A DNA stretch of 26,677 nucleotides from JBNKHH01 sp050290245. Lineage in GTDB: Bacteria > Pseudomonadota > Alphaproteobacteria > Rhodobacterales > Rhodobacteraceae. Both the position numbers and the translations under genes were made by a program. Below the pieces are notes generated by a model, which ran no database searches, was not told the origin of the DNA, and saw nothing but the letters and a program-made list of their open reading frames with translations. Positions 16,568 through 24,039 of this stretch are shown here, one piece after another. How positions within the stretch are numbered: position 1 is the first letter of the stretch; each line of letters opens with the position of its first letter. The stretch spans positions 1-26,677 of the forward strand of contig JBNKHH010000043.1 of the NCBI GenBank assembly GCA_050290245.1, in the 5' to 3' direction.

Positions 16568-16963
16568 ATGGCAGGCAGACTTTCGACAACCATCTTGCAG
16601 GAAAAGCGGCGGCTGTACTTTGTTGCGATCGCATCTTTCTATTCGGGAATCCTGTTTTATCACGACGTTGGCACACAGGTTCTGGGAGCGCCCTTCCCCC
16701 TGTTCGCGGGCGGCCTCTACGCGGTCTTCGCCACCGTCGGCGCGCTGGCCGTCAGCATGCTGATGCCGGGGATGGCGACTCTGATCGAACCGCTGGCCGT
16801 CTCGCGCGTGTGCGTGTCGCTCTATGTCTTGTTCAACCCGATCGTGGGCAAGGCTGTCCTTGCAAACCCTTCAGTGATGGCTTTGCTGGTGGTGGCCGGG
16901 GCGATCTTTATTCGTCGCGGAATGGCGCGGCCTGAGATGGCCGTGGAAAGATCGGCAATCTGA
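16568..16963 (+). CDS. Small integral membrane protein of unknown function
   Basis: A 131-aa hydrophobic protein starting at ATG 16568 with only a weak ribosome site (AACGAGACGA). Four hydrophobic segments can be seen, at about residues 15-32, 43-65, 73-95 and 104-120. A basic N-terminus (LQEKRRLYF) and a charged tail (RRGMARPEM) suggest that both ends are cytosolic. I recognise no family; it does not look like a TRAP small subunit or an ABC component. It stands alone, after the structured gap and before the malonate genes, on the same strand as the latter but about 190 bp away. A longer in-frame ORF upstream lacks protein-like character, so this start is preferred. Confidence 0.6.
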   Translation: MAGRLSTTILQEKRRLYFVAIASFYSGILFYHDVGTQVLGAPFPLFAGGLYAVFATVGALAVSMLMPGMATLIEPLAVSRVCVSLYVLFNPIVGKAVLANPSVMALLVVAGAIFIRRGMARPEMAVERSAI

Positions 16964-17061
16964 GCCTGGCTCTGGCGAGGTCCGCGGTGGGCGATCGACC
17001 GGTGAGATTTCTCCCCGCCGATAGCGGTTTGCCCGGCACTCGGCCGGTCCACGGGCACAGG

Positions 17062-17157
17062 ATGGCGCAAAAGGTTCTTGCGGTCTGGCCGCTGCTGTGC
17101 CTCTTTCCGGAGATGGCATCGTGGCTAACCAATACCGTCAAGGGAGCCAGATCTTGA
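17062..17157 (+). pseudogene. Possible TRAP permease C-terminal remnant overlapping the mcd start
   Basis: A 31-codon frame from ATG 17062 encodes a hydrophobic tail (KVLAVWPLLCLFPEMASWL, then TNTVKG) resembling the end of TRAP-transporter large subunits, where a last helix is followed by a (F/P)-x-x-x-x-WLP-like sequence. The frame is open further upstream without recognisable content. Its TGA (17155-17157) overlaps the proposed TTG start of the malonyl-CoA decarboxylase gene (TTGA). TRAP transporters commonly accompany malonate genes, so I read this as the relic of a deleted permease gene. The match is short and made by eye. Confidence 0.35.
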
Positions 17158-18392
17158 GCTTTTTCTCCGACATCATCTCGACAGTGTTCGAGCGTCGATA
17201 CCGCGGCGCCGCCGCGACGGATGCCGACGGACGTGCAGTCTCGGAGTTGGCGCATGACCTGCTGGGCAGCCATGGCGAGGTTTCGGGCAGCACGCTGGCG
17301 CGGCTAATCCTGGATCGGTACGCGGGCATGCAGGAGTCGGAAAAGCTGGCTTTCTTCAAATTCATGACACATGAGTTGGAGATCGACGCGGACCAGGTCA
17401 TCGCCACTTTGCAGGCCTATCAATCGTCTCCGTCCAAGGCGAGCTACCGTGCATTTGCTGCAGCGAGCGAGCCCAAGCGGCAGGAGCTCACGCGGCGGCT
17501 GAATCAGGTGCCGGGTGCAACCTGTCAGCTTGTCGCCATGCGAAAGGACCTGCTCGGGATGCTGCGGGATCACCGGGACCTTGAACCGCTGGATGTCGAT
17601 TTCCGCCATCTGTTTTCTTCGTGGTTCAACCGAGGCTTCCTTGTCCTGCGCCCGATCAACTGGGCAAGCCCGGCCGAGATTCTGGAAAAGATCATTGCCT
17701 ACGAGGCCGTCCACGCCATCGACAGCTGGGATGACCTGCGCCGTCGGTTGCAGCCCGCCGACCGGCGCTGTTTCGGGTTCTTTCACCCGGCGATGGCGGA
17801 TGAACCCCTGATCTTTGTCGAGGTGGCGCTGACAAGGGGCGTTCCGGACTCGGTCCAGGGGCTGTTGGCGAACGGGCGCACGGCCATCGACCCCGAAGAG
17901 GCCGACACGGCGGTGTTTTATTCGATCTCGAACTGCCAGGCCGGGCTGGCGGGGATTTCATTCGGCAATTCGCTGATCAAACAGGTGGTCTCGGACCTGT
18001 CGCGCGACCTGCCGAGGCTGAAGACCTTTGTCACCCTTTCTCCCATTCCGGGGTTGAACCGCTGGCTGGCCACAGAAGGGCTGGACGGCAATGTCGAGGG
18101 GCATGAGCGCGAGCTTGCTGCACGATACATCTTACTGGCAAAGCGCGAAGACGGCCTGCCGGTCGATCCTGTCGCCCGTTTCCATCTGGGCAATGGCGCG
18201 ATGGTCCACGCGATCCACGCCGGGGCCGACACATCGGAAAACGGCATGGCGCAATCGAACGGAGCGATGGTCAACTACCTTTACGACGTCGCCCAGATCT
18301 CGAAGAACCACGAGCGTTTCGTGACCGAGAAAACAGTTATCGCATCCAGCGAGGTACTCATGCTAAGTGCCCCTGCCGGAGCTGACACCTAG
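17154..18392 (+). CDS. matA: Malonyl-CoA decarboxylase
   Basis: A 412-aa enzyme counted from TTG 17154, which has AGGGAG 7 bp upstream and gives an MSFFSDIISTVFERR start. GTG 17121 is an alternative. It converts malonyl-CoA to acetyl-CoA and CO2. The N-terminal helical domain is followed by the acyltransferase-like catalytic domain, with predicted catalytic Ser257 in FYSISNCQAGL and His344 in VARFHLGNGA, matching the Ser/His pair of the human enzyme. TLSPIPGLNRWL and NGAMVNYLYD are also conserved. It lies 12 bp before the malonyl-CoA synthetase gene; together they turn malonate into acetyl-CoA. No decarboxylase holo-complex genes are present, so this is the Rhizobium mat-type pathway. Confidence 0.93.
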   Translation: MSFFSDIISTVFERRYRGAAATDADGRAVSELAHDLLGSHGEVSGSTLARLILDRYAGMQESEKLAFFKFMTHELEIDADQVIATLQAYQSSPSKASYRAFAAASEPKRQELTRRLNQVPGATCQLVAMRKDLLGMLRDHRDLEPLDVDFRHLFSSWFNRGFLVLRPINWASPAEILEKIIAYEAVHAIDSWDDLRRRLQPADRRCFGFFHPAMADEPLIFVEVALTRGVPDSVQGLLANGRTAIDPEEADTAVFYSISNCQAGLAGISFGNSLIKQVVSDLSRDLPRLKTFVTLSPIPGLNRWLATEGLDGNVEGHERELAARYILLAKREDGLPVDPVARFHLGNGAMVHAIHAGADTSENGMAQSNGAMVNYLYDVAQISKNHERFVTEKTVIASSEVLMLSAPAGADT

Positions 18393-18404
18393 GTAGGAAG
18401 ACCG

Positions 18405-19922
18405 ATGACCAACCCGCTTTACGACACGCTGTTTGGACGTCACCGCGGCAGAACGGAAACCTTTCTGAATCTGCCTGGCGGCGAGAAGATCACCTATGAC
18501 GCATTCATTCGGCAGGCGGCGCAGTTCGCGGGGCACCTGACATCGAAGGGATTGCAGCCCGGCGACCGGGTCGCGGTGCAGATCGAAAAATCACCCGATG
18601 CCCTGGCCGTCTATGCGGCCTGCACCCAGGCGGGGTTGGTCTTTTTGCCTCTGAACACCGCCTATACCGGCGATGAGGTCACCTATTTTGTCGAGAACAG
18701 TGGCGCGCGCGTGCTGATCTGCGACGGGGCCAAGGCCGGGGCGCTGGCGCCCGTGGCCGCAGCCTGTGGTGCTGGGCTGGAGACGATGAATTCTGACGGA
18801 TCGGGCACGTTTTTCGAGGGGGCCGCAGACTTCCCCGAAACGTTTGACACGGTGGACCGGGATGCCGACGACCTCGCAGCCTTCCTCTACACATCCGGGA
18901 CGACGGGGCGGTCAAAGGGCGCGATGCTGACGCAGAACAACCTGCTGTCCAACTCGCAGACGCTGGCCGAGGAATGGCAGTTCACCGAAAGGGACACGCT
19001 TTTGCATGCCCTGCCAATCTTTCACACGCACGGGCTGTTCGTTGCGACGAATATCACGCTCCTGGCGGGCGGGAGCATGATATTTCTGCCAAAATTCGAT
19101 CTGGACCAGATGATTGCTGCCCTGTCCGAGGCAACGGCGATGATGGGCGTGCCGACTTTCTACACAAGGCTATTGAGCGACCCCCGGTTTGACCGGGACC
19201 TGGTCAGGCATATGCGCCTTTTCGTGTCGGGCAGCGCGCCCCTGCTGGCCGAGACCCATGTGCAGTTCGAAGAGCGCACGGGGCACCGTATCCTTGAACG
19301 CTATGGCATGACGGAAACCAACATGAACACCTCGAACCCCTATGACGGTGAACGTCGTGCCGGGACCGTGGGGTTCCCCCTGCCCGGTGTGGAGTTGAAG
19401 ATCACCGACAGCACCACGGGCGAGACCCTGCCCCAGGGCGAGATCGGCGAGATCGAGGTGCGCGGACCCAACGTGTTCAAGGGCTATTGGCAGATGCCCG
19501 AGAAGACCGCCGAAGAGCTGCGCGCGGACGGTTTTTTCATCACCGGGGACCTGGGGCGGATCGACGAGGACGGCTATGTCCATATCGTCGGACGCAACAA
19601 GGATCTGATCATCTCAGGCGGATACAACATCTATCCCAAGGAAATCGAGCTGTTGCTGGACGAGGCGCCGGGCGTGTTGGAAAGCGCCGTGATCGGTGTG
19701 CCGCACCCGGATTTCGGCGAAACCGTCGTCGGCGTCCTGGTGCCCGACGGGTCGGTCGAGTTGGACCTGGATGCAATTCAGGCCTCTATCGCGCCGTCGC
19801 TGGCGCGGTTCAAACATCCTCGCAAGCTGCTCACGCTGCCTGAGTTGCCCAGGAACACCATGGGCAAGGTTCAAAAGAAGGCCCTGCGCGACCAGTATGC
19901 CGATCTTTTCACCAAGGAATAG
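18405..19922 (+). CDS. matB: Malonyl-CoA synthetase
   Basis: A 505-aa AMP-forming acyl-CoA synthetase, close to the 503-aa Rhodopseudomonas enzyme. It activates malonate with ATP and CoA to malonyl-CoA. It has the phosphate-binding loop YTSGTTGRSKG (about 164-174), the substrate-side segment LPIFHTHGLFVATN, the motif YGMTETNMNTSNPY, the hinge GYVHIVGRNKDLIISGGYNIYPKEIE and the C-terminal catalytic Lys488 in TMGKVQKK. That lysine is at the position known to be controlled by acetylation in other MatB proteins. It is co-transcribed with the decarboxylase gene, with AGGAAG before its ATG. No malonate transporter gene follows. Confidence 0.95.
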   Translation: MTNPLYDTLFGRHRGRTETFLNLPGGEKITYDAFIRQAAQFAGHLTSKGLQPGDRVAVQIEKSPDALAVYAACTQAGLVFLPLNTAYTGDEVTYFVENSGARVLICDGAKAGALAPVAAACGAGLETMNSDGSGTFFEGAADFPETFDTVDRDADDLAAFLYTSGTTGRSKGAMLTQNNLLSNSQTLAEEWQFTERDTLLHALPIFHTHGLFVATNITLLAGGSMIFLPKFDLDQMIAALSEATAMMGVPTFYTRLLSDPRFDRDLVRHMRLFVSGSAPLLAETHVQFEERTGHRILERYGMTETNMNTSNPYDGERRAGTVGFPLPGVELKITDSTTGETLPQGEIGEIEVRGPNVFKGYWQMPEKTAEELRADGFFITGDLGRIDEDGYVHIVGRNKDLIISGGYNIYPKEIELLLDEAPGVLESAVIGVPHPDFGETVVGVLVPDGSVELDLDAIQASIAPSLARFKHPRKLLTLPELPRNTMGKVQKKALRDQYADLFTKE

Positions 19923-20148
19923 GCGCACCCGGACCTTGCTTGCATGTCAACACGACGACCGGTGAGTGCGCCAAGGGCCAGGCCGGACATGCGGTCGTCC
20001 ATTCAAGAGAATTTCGGACCGTCGAATACGGTCCATGGCGATGGACGATCCACCGGTAATAAAGTAACAAGCAGACCGGACCACGAAGGTGGGCAAGATC
20101 AAGTCACCCGGAGGTGCCAGCCACAGCACCGCCAAGCCTGGAGGAAAG
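19923..20148. other. Promoter region of the lig operon
   Basis: This 226-bp gap lies between matB and ligA and contains no convincing gene. A long-range inverted repeat, GGCGCAC (19922-19928) with GTGCGCC (19966-19972), follows the matB stop but lacks a T-run. The operator-like palindrome at 20016-20034 is listed separately. Confidence 0.45.
20016..20034. promoter_or_regulatory. Operator-like palindrome upstream of ligA
   Basis: GGACCGT-CGAAT-ACGGTCC is a perfect 7-bp inverted repeat with a 5-bp spacer, about 115 bp before ligA. A shorter TGGA-CGA-TCCA palindrome follows at about 20042-20052. The size and spacing suit a dimeric regulator such as an IclR or LysR protein; which one cannot be told from sequence. 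Confidence 0.45.
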
Positions 20149-20568
20149 ATGGTCGAGAAAGCCTATGAAGATATTCCCGGAACCTTTGTCTTTGATGCCG
20201 ACCGCGCGCGAGTCGGTTACCACCTGAATCAATTCTGTATCTCGCTTGGAAAGGCCGAAGGCCGGGAAGCCTTTGCTGCCGATCCCGAGGAATACATGTC
20301 CCGTTTCCCGATGACCGAGGAGCAGAAGCAGTCCGTGCGCGACCGCGACTGGAACCGGATGCTCGAGCTGGGCGGGAACGTCTATTACACCGCCAAGCTT
20401 GGCGCGAACGATGGGCTGAGTTTTCAACAGCTTGCGGGCCTCATGACCGGCATGGGCTTTGAGGCCTATCGCGACATGATGCTGGGTGGTGGCCGCTCGA
20501 TCGAGGGCAACCGTTATAAATCCGAATGGGAAGCCGCCGACAAAGGCGCAGAAGGAGAGTCCGAATAA
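20149..20568 (+). CDS. ligA: Protocatechuate 4,5-dioxygenase, alpha (small) subunit
   Basis: A 139-aa LigA-family protein from ATG 20149, which has GGAGG 5 bp upstream; a 20-residue longer frame has no such site. It contains the conserved helical core GYHLNQFCISLGKAEGREAF (about 22-41) and a second conserved segment, NVYYTAKLGANDGLSFQQLAGLMTGM. The subunit caps the active site of LigB. Together they cleave protocatechuate between C4 and C5 with O2 to give 4-carboxy-2-hydroxymuconate-6-semialdehyde. Its TAA overlaps the ligB ATG (TAATG), so the two subunits are translationally coupled. Confidence 0.93.
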   Translation: MVEKAYEDIPGTFVFDADRARVGYHLNQFCISLGKAEGREAFAADPEEYMSRFPMTEEQKQSVRDRDWNRMLELGGNVYYTAKLGANDGLSFQQLAGLMTGMGFEAYRDMMLGGGRSIEGNRYKSEWEAADKGAEGESE

Positions 20569-21410
20569 TGGCCCGTATCACCGCAGGCGTCGCCTGTTCG
20601 CATGTGCCCGCCATCGGAGCCGCCATCGACCTTGGCAAAACCGAAGAAGAATACTGGGTGCCGCTGTTCAAGGGCTTTGAGAAGTCCAAGGAGTGGATTG
20701 CCGAGTACAAGCCCGACGTCATCATCATGGTTTACAATGACCATTGCACCGCCTTCGACGCCTCGGTCATTCCGACCTTTGCGCTTGGCTGTGCTGCCGA
20801 ATTCAAGCCTGCCGACGAAGGCTGGGGGCCCCGCCCCGTTCCGGTTGTGAAGAACCACGGCATCCTGGCCAGCCATATCGCCCAGAGCCTGATCCTGGAC
20901 GAGTTCGACATCACCGTCATGAACGAGATGGAAGTCGACCACGGCCTGACCGTCCCTTTGTCGCTGATGTACGGACAGCCCGACGAGTGGCCCTGCCCGG
21001 TGATCCCGCTGGCCGTCAACGTGGTGATGTACCCCGCGCCGACGACCAACCGCTGCTATAACCTCGGCAAGGCCATCCGCCGCGCGGTTGAAAGCTTTGA
21101 CGAGGACCTGAACGTCGTGATCTTTGGTACCGGCGGCATGAGCCACCAGCTTCAGTACAAGCGTGCCGGTCTGATCAATCCCGAATGGGACAACCGGTTC
21201 CTGGACATGATGGAGAACGATCCTGTCGCAGCATCGCAGATCCAGCACATCGAGTATCTGCGCGAAGCCGGTTCGGAAGGCGTCGAAATGGTGATGTGGT
21301 CCGTGATGCGCGGCGCTTTGGACGAAAAGGTCAAGACCGTCCATCGGTTCTATCACGTCCCGGCGTCGAATACGGCCGTCGGCCACCTGATTCTGGAAAA
21401 CTTGGAGTAA
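20568..21410 (+). CDS. ligB: Protocatechuate 4,5-dioxygenase, beta (catalytic) subunit
   Basis: A 280-aa extradiol dioxygenase of the LigB type. Ferrous iron ligands are His12 (ACSHVPAI), His59 (YNDHCTAFD) and Glu240 (EGVEMVMW). The catalytic base is His193 (GTGGMSHQLQ). Each is at, or two residues before, the positions published for the Sphingobium LigB (His12, His61, Glu242, His195). It performs the oxygen-dependent ring cleavage in the cytosol. The start ATG 20568 shares one base with the ligA stop and has GGAGAG upstream. ligC follows after 4 bp. A gallate dioxygenase would normally be a fused, longer protein, so protocatechuate is the expected substrate. Confidence 0.95.
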   Translation: MARITAGVACSHVPAIGAAIDLGKTEEEYWVPLFKGFEKSKEWIAEYKPDVIIMVYNDHCTAFDASVIPTFALGCAAEFKPADEGWGPRPVPVVKNHGILASHIAQSLILDEFDITVMNEMEVDHGLTVPLSLMYGQPDEWPCPVIPLAVNVVMYPAPTTNRCYNLGKAIRRAVESFDEDLNVVIFGTGGMSHQLQYKRAGLINPEWDNRFLDMMENDPVAASQIQHIEYLREAGSEGVEMVMWSVMRGALDEKVKTVHRFYHVPASNTAVGHLILENLE

Positions 21411-21414
21411 ATTT

Positions 21415-22356
21415 ATGCGCATAGCAGTTGCGGGCGCCTATGGCGCTTTTGGAACCAAGCACCTTGAGGCCCTTTCGGCCATCGACGATGTCACCGTGAC
21501 CAGCGTGATGGGGCCGACCGAGTCCAAGATCAAGGAATGTGCTGAGAAATGGGGTGTCGGCCATTACACGACGGACCTGGCCGATTGCCTGGCACGCGAC
21601 GACGTGGACGCGGTGATCCTGGCAACTCCGACCCAGCTGCACGCCGAGCAGTCCATCGCCTGCATGCGGGCGGGCAAGCCCGTCCTGGTCGAGATTCCCA
21701 TGGCCGACAGCCTGGCGGACGCCGAAGATATGTGCCGGGTTCAGGAAGAAACCGGAGTTCTGTGCATGGCGGGCCAGGTGCGCCGTTTCAACCCGTCGCA
21801 CCAGTGGATTCACAACAAGATCGAGGCCGGTGAGCTGAACATCCAACAAATGGACGTGCAGACCTATTTCTTCCGCCGCTCGAACATGAACGCCAAGGGC
21901 GAACCACGGTCGTGGACGGATCACCTTCTGTGGCACCACGCCTGCCATACCGTCGATCTGTTCCAGTACCAGACCGGCGAAGAAGTCAGCGATTGCTATG
22001 GCCTTCAAGGCCCGCTGCATCCCGAGCTGGGCATCGCAATGGACATGTCAATCGGCATGAAGACCCCTTCGGGCGCAATCTGCACCCTGTCGCTGTCGTT
22101 CAATAACGACGGGCCTTTCGGGACCTTCTTCCGCTATATCTGCGACAACGGAACCTACCTGGCACGTTATGATGACCTGTTCGACGGCAATGAAAACCAG
22201 ATCGACCTGTCGGGCGTGGCAGTGTCGAACAACGGTATCGAGCTGATCGACCGCGAATTTATCGACGCGATCCAGGCCGACCGCCGCCCGAATTCGGATG
22301 CCCGCGATGTCCTGAGTGCCATGCGCACCCTGGATCGGATCGAAAAGCAGCTCTGA
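21415..22356 (+). CDS. ligC: 4-Carboxy-2-hydroxymuconate-6-semialdehyde dehydrogenase
   Basis: A 313-aa Gfo/Idh/MocA-type NAD(P) dehydrogenase that oxidises the LigAB ring-cleavage product, as its hemiacetal, to 2-pyrone-4,6-dicarboxylate. The N-terminal nucleotide motif is GAYGAFG (7-13), slightly longer than the GAGAFG form of Sphingobium LigC. Long runs are shared from memory with that enzyme, including QQMDVQTYFFRR, AKGEPRSWTDHLLWHH and FRYICDNGT. It is the last gene of the ligABC operon and is followed by a strong hairpin. The next steps (LigI, LigU, LigJ, LigK) are not in the window and must be encoded elsewhere for the route to work. Confidence 0.94.
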   Translation: MRIAVAGAYGAFGTKHLEALSAIDDVTVTSVMGPTESKIKECAEKWGVGHYTTDLADCLARDDVDAVILATPTQLHAEQSIACMRAGKPVLVEIPMADSLADAEDMCRVQEETGVLCMAGQVRRFNPSHQWIHNKIEAGELNIQQMDVQTYFFRRSNMNAKGEPRSWTDHLLWHHACHTVDLFQYQTGEEVSDCYGLQGPLHPELGIAMDMSIGMKTPSGAICTLSLSFNNDGPFGTFFRYICDNGTYLARYDDLFDGNENQIDLSGVAVSNNGIELIDREFIDAIQADRRPNSDARDVLSAMRTLDRIEKQL

Positions 22357-22376
22357 GGCACCCGCAATACTGTTGT

Positions 22377-22403
22377 CCGGGCTCCCGCATGGCGGGGGCC
22401 CGG
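22377..22403. terminator. Strong hairpin between convergent ligC and iclR
   Basis: CCGGGCTCCCGC (22377-22388) and GCGGGGGCCCGG (22392-22403) form a 12-bp GC-rich stem with one T-G pair and a 3-nt loop, 20 bp after the ligC stop. Only TTGTCGCTTT follows, so it is not a textbook intrinsic terminator. Its place between convergent genes makes a bidirectional terminator likely. Confidence 0.65.
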
Positions 22404-22476
22404 TTGTCGCTTTGGCCAGTTATTTCATCGCTTTGGTACATGGAGCGCTTTGTCGGAACCTCGCCGGCGATTGGCA

Positions 22477-23244
22477 CTAGAGCAAGCTTGCTTCCTGGGT
22501 GTCCCGAGCGGCGTTTAATCCCAAGACAACGGAAACCTCGCGCGCGATCTGCATGATCATCGGCCCCAGCTTTTCGCGAAGTTCCGGCGTGAATACCCGA
22601 ACAGAACCCGTCGCTCCGATGGACATCAGGGCCCCTGGCCCGCTGGAGGCAAGGGGAGCGGCAACCGAGCACATTCCGCGTTCCAATTCTTCCACGCATT
22701 CGGCAAATCCACGCTGGCGTATGGTTTCGAACTCGGCTTTCAAGTCTCCCACATCCGTCAGGGTGTATTCCGTATAGGCGCGCAACCGGCCTTCCATCTC
22801 ATCCGTGATGAAAAGCTCGGGCGAAAAGGCGGCGACGGCCTTGGAACAGGAACAGGCATGAAGCGGGCGCTTTCCCAACCCCGGATGAAGAAACGACACG
22901 CCGGTGTCCGGCGTTTCGACATGCATGATTTCCACGGATCGCCCGCGCAACCGCGACAGGAAAAACGTCGCGCCGACCTCGGCGGCCGCCTTTTTGAGCG
23001 CCGGCGCGATCAACTCGACCAGAGAGTGGTCCGAATGATCGCTGTTTGTAATGCCTTTCAGCCGCGCGCCGATTGCGAAGCGGCCGCGAGCGATCGGCTC
23101 GAGCAAACCGACACCGACAAGATCTTGCACCAGCCTGTAGGCAGATGGTTTTGGCAGGTCTGTATGAGAGCATATCTCGGCCACAGTCGCCGACCCCGTC
23201 TGCCCGACGATTTCAAGAATAGTCGTGACGCGTTCCAGGTGCAT
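22477..23244 (-). CDS. IclR-family transcriptional regulator
   Basis: A 255-aa regulator, the normal IclR length. The winged helix-turn-helix is at residues 1-60 (VAEICSHTDLPKPSAYRLVQDLV, then a wing near GRFAIG), followed by the C-terminal effector domain (LHACSCSKAVAAF, the GFAECVEELERGMCSVAAPL motif). The start is ATG 23244; a 502-aa open frame continues upstream only because stops are missing and overlaps the next gene. The gene is convergent with ligC and divergent from the short ORF at 23316 and the CoA-binding/crotonase/ligase operon. That divergent layout suggests it controls the latter operon and itself, and possibly ligABC. The effector is unknown. Confidence 0.92.
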   Translation of the reverse strand: MHLERVTTILEIVGQTGSATVAEICSHTDLPKPSAYRLVQDLVGVGLLEPIARGRFAIGARLKGITNSDHSDHSLVELIAPALKKAAAEVGATFFLSRLRGRSVEIMHVETPDTGVSFLHPGLGKRPLHACSCSKAVAAFSPELFITDEMEGRLRAYTEYTLTDVGDLKAEFETIRQRGFAECVEELERGMCSVAAPLASSGPGALMSIGATGSVRVFTPELREKLGPMIMQIAREVSVVLGLNAARDTQEASLL

Positions 23245-23269
23245 CGGATTTTGCCTTGTGAGAATTCTT

Positions 23270-23286
23270 TTCTCGAAGTACGAGAA
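23270..23286. promoter_or_regulatory. Operator-like palindrome upstream of iclR
   Basis: TTCTCG-AAGTA-CGAGAA is a perfect 6-bp inverted repeat with 5-bp spacer, 26 bp before the iclR start and 30 bp before the divergent short ORF. AGAATTCT (23261-23268) next to it is itself a palindrome sharing the AGAA/TTCT half. It is well placed for autoregulation by the IclR protein; this is inference. Confidence 0.5.
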
Positions 23287-23315
23287 TCGAAGAGATTTCG
23301 CAAGGGAGGACTGAA

Positions 23316-23504
23316 ATGATGGACGGTGCATGTTGCGGCCACAGGTATTGCAGCCCGGCCGAGGCCATACAGGCTCTCCGAGTGAGATTGCTGCTTTCGA
23401 CCGCGATCCATACCGGGACGAGCATCGGCGACGAACTTCACAACATGGGCTGGAACGGAAGTTCATCCCGCCACGACGACAGCTCGATGAACCGCCCGAA
23501 CTGA
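23316..23504 (+). CDS. Short ORF with strong ribosome site, possibly a broken gene
   Basis: A 62-codon ORF starts at ATG 23316 (or the adjacent ATG 23319), with AAGGGAGG 6 bp upstream, the best ribosome site of this region. Its product (MMDGACCGHRYCSPAEA-) matches nothing I know. A different frame (23330-23536) looks more protein-like in its second half (FDRDPYRDEHRRR, LKTDIATLTEP) and ends TGA two bases before the CoA-binding protein ATG, as an operonic gene would. A frameshift or internal deletion joining the good start to that tail is possible. Otherwise it is a leader peptide. Confidence 0.35.
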   Translation: MMDGACCGHRYCSPAEAIQALRVRLLLSTAIHTGTSIGDELHNMGWNGSSSRHDDSSMNRPN

Positions 23505-23538
23505 AAACCGACATCGCCACCCTCACGGAGCCCTGACC

Positions 23539-24003
23539 ATGCCAGTCGCCGCGTTTGACGATCCCTATGAGTACGACTCGGCTTTCCTCGCTGACATCCT
23601 GAAATCTGTGAAAACCATCGCGATGGTTGGGGCAAGCGCCGACAAAACCAAGTTCAGCTATGGCGTGCTGCGTGTAATGCAGGAAAGCGGCTACGACATG
23701 ATTCCGGTGAACCCGAACCCGGACCTGACCGAAATCCGCGGCATTCCGGTATTTCGCTCGCTTGAAGCCATCGACCGCCCGGTGGACATGGTCGAGGTCT
23801 TCCGCCCAAAGGAAGAGCTTTATTCCGTCGCAGAACAGGCAATTGCCATTGGCGCAAAGGTGCTCTGGGGGCAGATCGGTGTGTACGATGACCGCGCCGC
23901 AAAGCTGGCCGAGGACGCGGGCCTGAAGGTCGTGATGAACCGTTGCCCCAAGATCGAGCTGTTTCGCCCGTTCGGAAAGCCACAACTTGACCTTGCCATT
24001 TGA
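23539..24003 (+). CDS. CoA-binding domain protein (YccU-like)
   Basis: A 154-aa single-domain protein of the CoA_binding_2 type, a Rossmann fold related to the nucleotide/CoA-binding domain of succinyl-CoA synthetase alpha. It shows the motif KTIAMVGASADKTKFSYGV (about 25-43), then YDMIPVNPN, VDMVEVFRP and the C-terminal GLKVVMNRCPKIE, all typical of the family and of normal length. No enzymatic activity is established for these stand-alone proteins; binding of CoA or an acyl-CoA is expected. It precedes the crotonase-like gene (36 bp) and the acyl-CoA synthetase, all on the same strand, so a role in the same acyl-CoA process is likely. Confidence 0.9.
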   Translation: MPVAAFDDPYEYDSAFLADILKSVKTIAMVGASADKTKFSYGVLRVMQESGYDMIPVNPNPDLTEIRGIPVFRSLEAIDRPVDMVEVFRPKEELYSVAEQAIAIGAKVLWGQIGVYDDRAAKLAEDAGLKVVMNRCPKIELFRPFGKPQLDLAI

Positions 24004-24039
24004 GCTGGATGCGCGACGATCCGAACTATGGAAAGAAAC

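Noticed and set aside
20149..21410. Gallate dioxygenase
   Set aside because: Gallate dioxygenases of this superfamily are usually one fused, longer chain. Here separate LigA and LigB subunits precede a clear LigC.
23245..23985. Long N-terminal extension of the IclR regulator (502-codon frame)
   Set aside because: It overlaps the CoA-binding protein gene on the other strand, shows no domain, and the IclR helix-turn-helix begins right at ATG 23244.
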